Shown here piece by piece: positions 44,480-56,100 of a DNA stretch of 64,000 nt. The stretch is from Ianthella basta. Lineage: Eukaryota > Porifera > Demospongiae > Verongiida > Ianthellidae. Every line of letters begins with the position of its first letter. Position 1 is the first letter of the stretch. The stretch is from positions 79,501 through 143,500 of the forward strand of contig OZ025869.1 in the NCBI GenBank assembly GCA_964019415.1, in the 5' to 3' direction. The notes under the pieces were generated by a model, which worked only from the letters and a program-made list of their open reading frames with translations, had not been told where the DNA came from and did not search any database. The position numbers and the translations under genes were made by a program.

Positions 44480-45830
44480 TCATCTTGCCTCATCTTGCTA
44501 TTTCTTGCCTCATCTTGCTTCTTACTATATCTTGCCTCATCTTGCAATATCTTGCCTCATCTTGCAATATCTTTCCATTTCTTGCCTCATCTTGCTTCTT
44601 CTTGCTATATCTTGCCTCATCTTGCTTCTTCTTGCTATATCTTGACTCATCTTGCAATATCTTGCCTCATCTTGCAATATCTTGCCTCATCTTGCTTCTT
44701 TTGGCTATGTCTTCCTTATCTTGCAATATCTTGCCTCATCTTACCTCATCTTGCTATTTCTTGCCTCATCTTGCTTCTTCTTGCTATATCTTGCCTCATC
44801 TTGCAATATCTTGCCTAATCTTGCCTCATCTTGCTATTTCTTGCCTCATCTTGCCTCATCTTGCTATTTCTTGCCTTATCTTGCTTCTTCTTGCTATATC
44901 TTGCCTCATTTTGCTTCTTCTTGCTATATCATGCCTCATCTTGCAATATCTTGCCTCATCTTGCCATATCTTGCTATTTCTTTCCTCATCTTGCAATATC
45001 TTGCCTCATATGCATCTTGCTTCTTCTTGCTATGTCTTACTTATCTTGCAATATCTTGCCTCATCTTGCCTCATTTTGCTATATCTTGCCTCATCCTGCA
45101 ATATCTTGCCTCATCTTGCCTCATCTTGCTATTTCTTGCCTCATGTTGCTTCTTTCTATATCTTTCCTCATTTAGCAATATCTTGCTATTTCTTGCCTCA
45201 TCTTGCTATATCTTTACTCATTTTGCCTCATCTTGCTATTTCTTGCCTCATCTTGCAATATCTTGCCTCATCTTGCCTCATCATGCTATTTCTTGCCTCA
45301 TCTGGCCTCATCTTGCTATTTCTTGCCTCATCTTGCTTCTTCTTGCTATATCTTGCCTCATCTTGAAATATCTTGCCTCATTTTGCCTCATCTTGCTATT
45401 TCTTCCTCATCTTGCTTCTTGCTATATCTTGCCTCATCTTTCCTCATCTTGCTTCGTCTTGCTATATCTTGCCTCATATTGCATGATCTTGCCTCATCTT
45501 GCCTCATCTTGCTATTTCTTGCCTCATCTTGCCTCATCTTTCTATTTCCTGCCTCATCTTGCAATATCTTGACTCATTTTGCCTCATCTTGCTATTTCTT
45601 GCCTCATCTTGCTTCTTACTATATCTTGCCTCATCTTGCAATATCTTGCCTCATCTTGCAATATCTTTCCATTTCTTGCCTCATCTTCCTTCTTCTTGCT
45701 ATATCTTGCATCATCTTGCTTCTTCTTGCTATATCTTGCCTCATCTTGCAATATCTTGCCTCATCTTGCAATGTCTTGCCTCATATTGCAATATCTTGCC
45801 TCATCTTGCTTCTTCTTGCTATGTCTTCCT
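44480..45830 (+). repeat. 1094-1114 bp offset duplication in family B
   Basis: The order TTACTATATC then CTTTCCATTTC, then CTATGTCTTCC, occurs from 44518 and again from 45612. The offset rises from 1094 to 1114, a gain of two decamers. The complement of this pattern appears in the inverted block at 53.5-54.4 kb. Confidence 0.75.
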
Positions 45831-46859
45831 TATCTCGCAATATCTTGCCTCATCTAGCCTCATCTTGCTATTTCTTGCCTCATCTTGCTTCTTGCTATAT
45901 CTTGCCTCATCTTGCTATTTCTTGCCTCATCTAGCCTCATCTTGCGTAATCATGCTATATCTTGCTTCATGTTACCTAATCTTGCCTCATCTTGCCTCAT
46001 CTTGCTATTTCTTGCCTCATCTTTCAATAACTTGCCTCATCTTGCTAGTTCTTGCCTCATGTTGCTTCTTGCTACATCTTGTCTCATTTTGCAATATCTT
46101 GCCTTATCTTACCTCATCTTGCTATTTCTTGCCTCATCTTGCAATATCTTACCTCATCTTGCTATTTCTTGCCTCATCTTGCAGTATCTTGCCTCATCTT
46201 GCCTCATCTTGCTATTTCTTGCCTCATCTTGCCTCATCTTGCTATTTCTTGCCTCATTTTGCCTCATCTTGCTATTTCTTGCCTCATCTTGCTTCTTGCT
46301 ATATCTTACCTCATCTTGCTATTTCTTGCCTCATCTAGCCTCATCTTGCGTAATCCTGCTATATCTTGCTTCATGTTACCTAATCTTGCCTCATCTTGCC
46401 TCATCTTGCTATTTCTTGCCTCATCTTTCAATATCTTGCCTTATCTTGCTATATCTTGCCTCCTCTTGCTTTTTCTTGCCGCATCTTGCCTCATCTTGCT
46501 TCATCATGCTATATCTTGCCTCATCTTCCCTCATTTTGCTTAATCTTGCTATATCTTGCCTCATCTTGCCTCATCTTTCTATTTCCTGCCTCATCTTGCA
46601 ATATCTTGACTCATTTTGCCTCATCTTGCTATTTCTTGCCTCATCTTGCCTCATCTTGCTATTTCTTGCCTCATCTTGCTTCTTCTTGCTATATCTTGCC
46701 TCATCTTGCAATCTCTTGCCTCATCTTACCTCATCTTGCTATTTCTTGCCTCATCTTGCTTCTTGCTATATCTTGCCTCATCTTGAAATATCTTGCCTCG
46801 TCTTGCCTCTTCTAGTTATTTCTTGCCTCATCTTGCTTCTTCTTGCTATATCTTGCCTC

Positions 46860-47800
46860 ATCTTGCCATATCTTGCAATTTCTTGCCTCATCTTGCAATA
46901 TCTTGCCTCATCTTGCTTCTTCTTGCTATGTCTTCCTTATCTTGCAATATCTTGCCTCATCTTGCCTCATCTTGCTATTCCTTGCCTCATCTTGCTTTTT
47001 CTTGCTATATATATCTTGCCTCATCTTGCAATATCTTGCCTCATCTTGCCTCATCTTGCTATTTCTTGCCTCATGTTGCTTCTTGCTATATCTTGCCTCA
47101 TCTTGCAATATCTTGCCTCATCTTGCCTCATCTTGCTTCTTCTTGCTATATCTTGACTCATTTTGCAATATCTTGCCTAATCTTACCTCATCTTGCTATT
47201 TCTTGCCTCATCTTGCAATATCTTGCCTCATCTTGCTATTTCTTGCCTCATTTGGCAATATCTTGCCTCATCTAGCCTCATCTTGCTATTTCTTGCCTCA
47301 TCTTGCAATATCTTACCTCATCTTGCCTCATCTTGCTATTTCTTGCCTCATCTTGCCTCATCTTGCTATTTCTTGCCTCATCTTGAAATATCTTATCTCA
47401 TCTTGCCTCATCTTGCTATTTCTTGCCTCATCTTGCCTCATCTTGCTATTTCTTGCCTCATCTTGCTTCTTCTTGCTATATATTGCCTCATCTAGCAATA
47501 TTTTGCCTCATTTTGCCTCATTTTGCTATTTCTGGCCTCATCTTCCTTCTTGCTATATCTTGCCTCATCTTGCAATTTCTTGCCTCATCTTGCCTCTTCT
47601 TGCTATTTCTTGCCTCATGTTGCTTCTTCTTGCTATATCTTGCCTCATCTTGCCATATCTTGCAATTTCTTGCCTCATCTTGCAATATCTTGCCTCATCT
47701 TGCTTCTTCTTGCTATGTCTTCCTTATCTTGCAATATCTTGCCTCATCTTGCCTCATCTTGCTATTCCTTGCCTCATCTTGCTTTTTCTTGCTATATCTT
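46860..47800 (+). repeat. 787-bp offset duplication in family B
   Basis: TGCCATATCTTGCAATTTC at 46864 recurs at 47651, and the TATGTCTTCCTTATC marker follows at the same 787-bp offset. The offset is not a multiple of 10, so decamer phase was broken between the copies, partly by a TATA slippage near 47008. Confidence 0.78.
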
Positions 47801-49659
47801 GCCTCATCTTGCAATATCTTGCCTCATCTTGCCTCATCTTGCTATTTCTTGCCTCATGTTGCTTCTTGCTATATCTTGTCTCATCTTGCAATATCTTGCC
47901 TCATCTTGCCTCATCTTGCTTCTTCTTGCTATATCTTGACTCATTTTGCAATATCTTGCCTCATCTTACCTCATCTTGCTATTTCTTGCCTCATCTTGCA
48001 ATATCTTGCCTCATCTTGCTATTTCTTGCCTCATTTTGCAACATCTTGCCTCATCTTGCCTCATCTTGCTATTTCTTGCCTCATCTTGAAATATCTTACC
48101 TCATCTTGCCTCATCTTGCTATTTCTTGCCTCATCTTGCCTCATCTTGCTATTTCTTGCCTCATCTTGCTTCTTCTTGCTATATATTGCCTCATCTTGCA
48201 ATATCTTGCCTCATCTTGCCTCATCTTGCTTCTTCTTGCTATATCTTGCCTCATTTTGCAATATCTTACCTCATCTTGCTATTTCTTGCCTCATCTTGCA
48301 ATATCTTGCCTCATCTTGCTATATCTTGCCTCATCTTGCAATATCTTGCTATTTCTTGCCTCATCTTGCAATATCTTGCCTCATCTTGCCTCATCTTGCT
48401 ATTTCTTGCCTCATCTTGCAATATCTTGCCTTATCTTCCTCATCTTGCTATTTCTTGCCTCATGTTGCCTCATCTTGCTATTTCTTGACTCATCTTGCTT
48501 CTTCTTGCTATATATTGCCTCATCTAGCAATATCTTGCCTCATCTTGCCTCTTCTTGCTATTTCTTGCCTCATCTTGCTTCTTGCTGTATCTTGCCTCAT
48601 CTTGGAATATCTTGCCTGATCTTGCCTCATCTTGCTTCTTCTTGCTATATCTTGCCTCATCTTGCAATATCTTGCCTCATTTTGCCTCATCTCGCTATTT
48701 CTTGTCGCATCTTGCAATATCTTGCCTCATCTTCCTATATCTTGCCTCATCTTGAAATATCTTGCTATTTCTTGCCTCATCTTTCAATATTTGCCTCATC
48801 TTGCCTCATCTTGCTATTTCTTTCCTCATCTTGCTTCGTCTTGCTATATCTTGCCTCATCTTGCAATATCTTGCCTCATCTTGCCTCATCTTGCTATTTC
48901 TTGCCTCATCTTGCTTTTTCTTGCTATATCTTGCCTCATCTTGCTTCTTCTTGCTATATCTTGCCTCATCTTGCAATATCTTGCCACATCTTGCTTCTTC
49001 TTGCTATTTCTTGTCTCATCTTGCCTCATCTTGCTATTTCTTGCCTCATCTTGCTTAATCTTGCAATATTTTGCCTCATCTTGCCTCATCTTGCTATTTC
49101 TTGCCTCATCTGGTGTCATCTTGCTTAATCTTGCAATATCTTGCCTCATCTTGCCTCATCTTGCTATTTCTTGCCTCATCTGGTGCCATCTTGCTTAATC
49201 TTGCTATATCTTTCCTCATCTTGCTTCTTCTTGCTATATCTTACCTCATCTTGCAATATCTTGCCTCATCTTGCCTCATCTTGCTATTTCTTGCCTCATC
49301 TAGCCTCATCTTGCTTAATCTTGCTATATCTTGCCTCATCTTACCAAATCTTGCCTCATCTTGCCTCATCGTGCTATTTCTTGCCTCATCTTTCAATATC
49401 TTGCCTCATCTTGCTATATCTTGCCTCATCTTGCTATATCTTGCCTCATCTTGCCTCATCTTGCTTCATCATGCTATATCTTGCCTCATCTTCCCTCATC
49501 TTGCTTAATCTTGCTATATCCAGCCTCATCTTGCCTCATCTTTCTATTTCCTGCCTCATCTTGCAATATCTTGACTCATTTTGCCTCATCTTGCTATTTC
49601 TTGCCTCATATTGCAATATCTTGCCTCATCTTGCCTCATCTTGCTATTTCTTGCCTCAT

Positions 49660-50080
49660 CTTGCAATATCTTGCCACATCTTGCTTCTTCTTGCTATATC
49701 GTGCGTCATCTTGCAATATCTTGCCTCATCTTGCCTCATCTTGCTATTTCTTGCCTCATCTTGCCTCATCTTGCTTAATCTTGCTATATCTTGCCTCATC
49801 TTGCTTCGTCTTGCTATATCTTGCCTCATCTTGCAATATCTTGCTTAATCTTGCTATGTCTTGCTTCATCTTGCAATATCTTGCCACATCTTGCTTCTTC
49901 TTGCTATATCGTGCGTCATCTTGCAATATCTTGCCTCATCTTGCCTCATCTTGCTATTTCTTGCCTCATCTTGCCTCATCTTGCTTAATCTTGCTATATC
50001 TTGCCTCATCTTGCTTCGTCTTGCTATATCTTGCCTCATCTTGCAATATCTTGCTTAATCTTGCTATGTCTTCCTTCATC
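49660..50080 (+). repeat. 210-bp tandem duplication (21 decamers)
   Basis: Positions 49661-49860 match 49871-50070, including the rare TTGCCACATC at 49671 and 49881 and CGTGCGTCATC. Decamer phase is kept. Confidence 0.88.
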
Positions 50081-50759
50081 TTACCTAATCTTGCCTAATC
50101 TTGCCTCATCTTGCTATATCTTGCCTCATCTTACCTCATCTTGCTATTTCTTGTCTCATTTTGCAATATCTTGACTCATTTTGCCTCATGTTGCTATTTC
50201 TTGTCTCATCTTGCCTCATCTTGCCTCATCTTGCTATTTCTTGCCTCATATTGCCTCGTCTTGCTATTTCTTGCCTCATCTTGGAATATCTTGCCTCATC
50301 TTGCTTCGTCTTGCTATATCTTGCCTCATCTTGCAATATCTTGCCTCATCTTGCCTCATCTTGCCTCATCTTGCCTCATCTTGCCTCATCTTGCAGTATC
50401 TTGCCTCATCTTGCTTTATCTTGCTATTTCTTGCCTCATCTTGCAGTATCTTGCCTCATCTTGCCTCATCTTGCCTCATCTTACTATATCTTGCCTCATC
50501 TTGCTTCATCTTGTTATTTCTTGCCTCATCTTGCAAAATCTTGCCTCATCTTTCTTCATCTTGCTTTATCTCGTCTCATCTTTCCTCATCTTGCCTTATT
50601 TTGCCTCATCTTCCTACATCTTGCTATATCTTTCCTTATCTTGCCTCATCTTGCTTGATCTTGCTTCAATTTGCTATATCTTACCTCATCTTACCTCATC
50701 TTGCTTCATCTTGCTATATCTTGCCTCATCTTGCCTCATCTTGCTATATCTTGCCTCAT

Positions 50760-52048
50760 CTCGTCTCGTCTTGCCTCATCTTGTCTCAACTTGTCTCGTG
50801 CTGTCTCATCTTGCCTCATCTTGTCTCATCTTGCCTCATCTTGTCTCGTCTCGCTACATCTTGTCTCATCTTGCCAAATCTTGTCACATCTTGCCAAATC
50901 TTTCATCATCTTGCCTCATCTTGCCAAATCTTTCCTCATCTTACTTCATCTTGTCTCATCTTTCCTAATCTTGCCTCATCTTGTCTCATCTTGCTTCATC
51001 TAGCCTTATCTTGCCTCATCTTGTCATACCTTGTCTCAACTTGCCTCATTTTGTCTCGTCTTGCCTCTACTTGCCTCATCTTGTCTCGTCTTGTCTCATC
51101 TTGCCTCATCTTGTCTCATCTTGCTTCATCTTGTCTCATCTTGCTTGATCTCGTCTCATCTTACCTTATCGTGTCTCATCTTGTCTCATCTTGCTTCATC
51201 TTGCCTCATCTTGCCTCATCTTGTCATACCTTGTCTCATCTTGCCTCATCTTGTCTCGTCTTGCTTCATCTATTCTCAATTTGCCTCATCATGCCTCATA
51301 TTGTCTCGTCATGCTCCATCTTATCTCATCTGGCCTCAACTTGCCTCATCTTGTCTCGTCTTGCCTTATCTTGTCTCATCTTGCCACATCTTGCCTCATT
51401 TTTCCTCATCTTGCCTCATCTTGCCTCATCTTCTCTCATCTGGCTTCATCTTACCTCATCTTGCCTCATATTGCCTCATCTTGTCTTGTCTTGCCTCATC
51501 TTGTCTCACCTTGCCTCATCATGCATTATCTTGTCTCATCTTGCCAAATATTGTCTCATCTTGCAAAATCTTTCATTATCTTTTTCTCATCTTGCCTAAT
51601 CTTGTCTCATCTTGCCTCATCTTGCCTCATCTTGCCTCATCTTGTCCCGTCTTGCTTCATATTGTCTCATTTTCTCTAATCTTGCCTCATCTGGCCTCAT
51701 CTTGCCTCATCTTGCCTCATCTTGTTCCATCTTGCTTCATATTGTCTCATCTTCCCTGATCTTGCCTCATCTTTCCAAATCTGTCCTGATCTTGCCTCAT
51801 CTTGTCTCATCTTGCCAAATCTTTCCTCGTCATTTCTCATCTATCCTCATTTTGCCAAATCTTTTCTCATCTTGCCAAATCTTACCTCATCTTGCCTCAT
51901 CTTGCCACATCTTGTCTCGTCTCACTTCATCTTGTCTCATCTTGCCGCATCTTGTCTCCTCTTGCCTCATCTTGCTTCATTTTGCCTAATTTCTCCTCAT
52001 ATTGTCTCGTCTTGCTTCATCTAGTCTCATCTTGCCTCATCTTGCCAT
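50760..52048 (+). repeat. Family B' satellite: TCTTGTCTCA-rich decamer array
   Basis: Decamers here are mainly TCTTGTCTCA, TCTTGCCTCA and TCTTGCTTCA, with GTCTCGTC variants. TCTTGCCAAA decamers typical of family A recur (for example 50870-50930 and 51770-51890). CTTGTCATACC, close to the family A CTTGTCATATC, occurs near 51021 and 51221, exactly 20 decamers apart. An 80-bp duplication (8 decamers) puts CTTGCTTCATATTGTCTCAT at 51651 and 51731. The left edge is gradual. The right edge is sharp: the last decamer is cut after TCTTGCCAT, directly before the first 21-bp unit. Open + strand frames, such as 50181-51599, are repeat by-products. Confidence 0.93.
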
Positions 52049-53144
52049 CAGTGCATCCCGTAAGGGGTCCAGTGCAACTTATAGGTGGTCCAGTGCGTTC
52101 TATAGGGAGTCCAGTGCATGTTGTAGGGGGTCCAGTGCATCTTGCCAGGGGTCCAGGGAATCCTGTAGGGGGTCCTGTGCATCCCATAAGGGGTCCAGTG
52201 CAATCTATAGGGGTTCCAGTGCGCCCTATAGGAGGTGCAGTGCATCCTGTAGGGGGTCCAGTGCATCCCATAAGGGGTCCAGTGCAATGTATAGGTGGTC
52301 CATTGCGTCCTATAGGAGGTGCAGTTCATTTTGCAGGGTTAGCAAGGTGTCCAGTGCATCTTTTAGGGGGTCCAGTGCATCTGGTAGGGGGTTCAGTACA
52401 TCCTGTAGAGGGTCTAGTGCATCCTGTAGGGGGTCCAGTGCATCCCATAAGGGGACCAGTGCAACCTTTAGGTGGTACTGTGCGTCCTATAGGGGGTCCA
52501 GTGCATCTTGTAGGGGGTCTATTGCATCTTGCTGGGGGTCCATGGCCAGTGCATCCTGTAGGTGGTCCAGTCCATCCCATAAGGGGTATAGTGGAACCTA
52601 TAGGGGGTCCACTGTGTCGTATAGGGGGTCAAGTGCATGTTGTAGGGGGTCCAGTGCAACCTGTAGGGGTCCAGTGCATCCTGTAGGGGGTCCAGTGCAT
52701 CCTGTAGTGGGTCCAGAGCATCCTGTAGTGGGTCCAGTGCATCCTGTAGTGGGTCCAGTGCATCCAGTAGGGGGTCCAGTGCATCCTGTAGGGGTCCAGT
52801 GCATCCGATAAGGGGTCCAGTGCAACCCATAGGTGGTCCAGTGCGTCCTATAGGGGGTCCAATGCATGTTGCCGGGGGTCCAGTGCATACTTTAGTGGGT
52901 CCAGTGCATCTTGTAGGGGGTCCAGGGAATCCCATAAGGTGTCCAGTGCATCCAATAAGGGGTCCAGTGCAACCTATAGGGGTCTAGTGCGTTTTATAGG
53001 GGGTCAAATGCATCTCGTAGGGGGTCCAGTGCATCCTTTAGGGGTCCAGTTCAACCTATAGGGGGTCATGTGCATCCCATAAGGGGTGAAGTGGAACTCA
53101 TAGGATGTCTAGTGCGCCCTGTAGGGGGTCTAGTACATCCTGTA
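52049..53144 (+). repeat. Family C: GC-rich 21-bp minisatellite
   Basis: About 52 tandem units of 21 bp are present, each CAGTGCATCC followed by TGTAGGGGGTC or variants. A typical unit is 62% GC, against 37-40% outside. Variant types follow a loose order, CATCCCATAAGGGG then CAACCTATAGG then CGTCCTATAGG, which suggests higher-order units. CATAAGGGG-type units recur near 52053, 52190, 52267, 52447, 52571, 52806, 52951 and 53077. A few units are 20 bp, with four G instead of five. One unit near 52336 carries an insertion including TTAGCAAGG. Because 21 is divisible by 3, two + strand frames give fixed heptads (VHPVGGP-like and SASCRGS-like) and the - strand gives TGPPTGC-like heptads. I do not call a protein from this. 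Confidence 0.96.
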
Positions 53145-56100
53145 AGAAATAGCAAGATGAGGCAAGATGAGGCGGCAAGAAATATCAAGATGAGGCAAGA
53201 TGAGGCAAGATATTGCAAGATGAGGCAAGAAATAGCAAGATGAGGCAAAATGAGTAACGATATTGCAAGATGAGGCAAGAAATAGCAAGATGAGGCAAAA
53301 TGAGTAACGATATTGCAAGATGAAGCAAGAATAGCAAGATATTGCAAGATGAGGCAAGATGAGGCAAGATATTGCAAGATGAGGCAAGATATAGCAAGAA
53401 GCAACATGAGGCAAGAAATAGCAAGCTGAGGCAAGATGAGGCAAAATATTGCAAGATGAGGCAAGATATAGCAAGAAGAAGCAAGATGAGTCAAGAAATA
53501 GCAAGATGAGGCAAGATGAGGCAAGATATTGCAAGATAAAAAAGACATAGCATGAAGAAGCAAGATGAGGCAAGATATTGCAAGATGAGGCAAGATATTG
53601 CAAGACGAGGCAAGATATAGCAAGAAGAAGCAAGATGAGGCAAGATATAGCAAGAAGAAGCAAGATGAGGCAAGAAATGGAAAGATTTGCAAGATGAGGC
53701 AAGATATAGTAAGAAGCATGATGAGGCAAGAAATAGCAAGATATGCAAGATGAAGCCAGATATTGCAAGATGAGGTAAGATATAGCAAGAAGAAGCAAGA
53801 TGAGGCAAGATATAGCAAGAAGAAGCAAGATGAGGCAAGAAAGGAAAGATATTGCAAGATCAGGCAAGATATTGCAAGATGAGGCAAGATATAGTAAGAA
53901 GCAAGATAAGGCAAGAAATAGCAAGATGAGGCAAGATGAGGCCAGATATTGCAAGATGAGGTAAGATGTAGCAAGAAGAAGCAAGACGAGGCAAGAAATA
54001 GCAAGATCAAGCCAGATGAGGCAATATATTGTAAGATGAGGCAAGATATAGCAAGAAGAAGCAAGATGAGGCAAGAAATGGAAAGATATTGCAAGATGAG
54101 GCAAGATATAGTAAGAAGCAAGATGAGACAAGAAATAGCAAGATGAGGCAAGATGAAGCCAGATATTGCAAGATGAGGCAAGATATAGCAAGAAGAAGCA
54201 AGATGAGGCAAGATATAGCAAGAAGAAGCAAGATGAGGCAAGAAATGGAAAGATATTGCAAGATGAGGCAAGATATAGTAAGAAGCAAGATGAGGCATGA
54301 AATAGCAAGATGAGGCAAGATGAGGCCAGATATTGCAAGATGAGGTAAGATGCAGCAAGAAGAAGCAAGACGAGGCAAGAAATAGCAAGATCAGGCCAGA
54401 TCAGGCAATATATTGCAAGATGAGACAAGAATAACAAGATGAGGCAAAATGAGTCAAGATATTGCAAGATGAGGCAGGAAATAGAAAGATGAGGCAAGAT
54501 GAGGCCAGAAATAGCAAGAAGAAGCAAGATGAGGAAAGATGAGGAAAGATATAGCAAGAAGCAAGATGAGGAAGAAATAGCAAGATGAGGCAAGATGAGG
54601 CAAGATATTGCAAGATGAGGCAAGATATAGCAAGAAGAAGCAAGATGAGGCAAGAAATAGCAAGATGAGGCAAGATGAGGCAAGAAATAGCAAGATGAGG
54701 CAAGATGAGGCAAGATATCGCAAGATGAGGCAAGAAATAGCAAGATGAGGCAAGATGAGGCAAGATGAGGCAAGAAATAGCAAGATGAGGGCAAGATGAG
54801 GCAAGATAATGCAAGATGAGGCAAGAAACAGCAAGATGAGGCAAGATGAGTAAAGATATTTCAAGATGAGGTAAGAAATAGCAAGATATTGCAAGATGAG
54901 GCAAGATATAGCAAGATGAGGCAAGATATTGCAAGATGAGGCAAGAAATAGCAAGATGAAGCAAGATGGGGCAAGATATTGCAAAATGAGGCTAGACATA
55001 GCAAGAAGAAGCAAGATGAGGCAAGATATAGCAAGAAGAAGCAAGGTGAGGCAAGAAATAGCAAGATATTGCAAGATGAGGCAAGATATAGTAAGAAGCA
55101 AGATGAGGCATGAAATAGCAAGATGAGGCAAGATGAGGCCAGATATGGCAAGATGAGGTAAGATGCAGCAAGAAGAAGCAAGACGAGGCAAGAAATAGCA
55201 AGATCAGGCCAGATCAGGCAATATATTGCAAGATGAGACAAGAAATAGCAAGATGAGGTAAAATGAGTAAAGATATTGCAAGATGAGGCAAGAAATAGCA
55301 AGATGAGGCAAAATGAGTCAAGATATTGCAAGATGAGGCAGGAAATAGAAAGATGAGGCAAGATGAGGCCAGAATAGCAAGATGAGGCAAGATGAGGCAA
55401 AATCTTGCAATATGAGGCAAGATATAGCAAGAAGAAGCAAGATGAGGAAAGACGAGGAAAGATATAGCAAGAAGCAAGATGAGGAAGAAATAGCAAGATG
55501 AGGCAAGATGAGGCAAGATATTGCAAGATGAGGCAAGATATAGCAAGAAGAAGCAAGATGAGGCAAGAAATAGCAAGATGAGGCAAGATATAGCAAGAAG
55601 AAGCAAAATGAGGCAAGTAATAGCAAGATGACGCAAGATGAGGCAAGAAAAAGCAAGATGAGGCAAGATATAGCAAGATGAGACAAGATATTGCAAGGAT
55701 GAGGCAAGTTATTGCAAAGATGAGACAAGATATTGCAAGATGAGGCAAGATATTGCAAGAAGAAGCAAGATGAGGCAAGATATAGCAAGAAGAAGCAAGA
55801 TGAGGCAATAAATAGCAAGATGAAGCAAGATGAGGCAAGATATTGCAAGATGAGGCAACATATAGCAAGAAGCAAGATGAGGCAAGAAATAGCAAGATGA
55901 GGTAAGATGAGGCAAGATACTGCAAGATGAGGCAAGATGAGGTAAGAAATAGCAAGATGAGGCAAATGAGTCAAGATATTGCAAGATGAGGCAGGAAATA
56001 GAAAGATGAGGCAAGATGAGGTAAGATATAGCAAGATTAAGCAAGATGAGGGAAGATGAGGTAAGATATAGCATGATGAAGCTAGATGAGGCAAGATGAG

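Larger units (their letters stand above)
44375..50759 (+). repeat. Family B satellite: 10-bp decamer array, left block
   Basis: The array is built from decamers starting TCTTGC: TCTTGCCTCA, TCTTGCTATT, TCTTGCAATA, TCTTGCTTCT and TCTTGCTATA. They alternate in 20- to 40-bp patterns, most often CCTCA then CTATT or CAATA. The consensus is about 75% pyrimidine and 40% GC, with C about three times G. No stop codon occurs in the common + strand decamers, so all three frames stay open for hundreds of codons; the longest is 761 codons at 46843-49128. The encoded peptides are monotonous hydrophobic and cysteine repeats (ILPHLASSCY-like), with no domain. From about 50340 the alternation collapses into runs of TCTTGCCTCA, grading into the next block. 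Confidence 0.96.

Noticed and set aside
46843..49128. 761-codon open frame, and similar long frames at 50181-51599, 53130-54824 (-) and 61318-62763
   Set aside because: They consist only of the decamer translated in rotating phase, overlap equally open frames on the same strand, and have no domain, start context or end signal. A stop-free repeat unit explains them.
52336..52352. Telomere-like GGGTTAG
   Set aside because: A single occurrence inside a 21-bp unit, with no tandem telomeric repeats.
52049..53144. Collagen-like or proline-rich structural protein gene in the 21-bp array
   Set aside because: Two + frames and the - strand are open together, 20-bp units break phase, and the glycine spacing is not Gly-X-Y. 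No start or signal sequence is evident.
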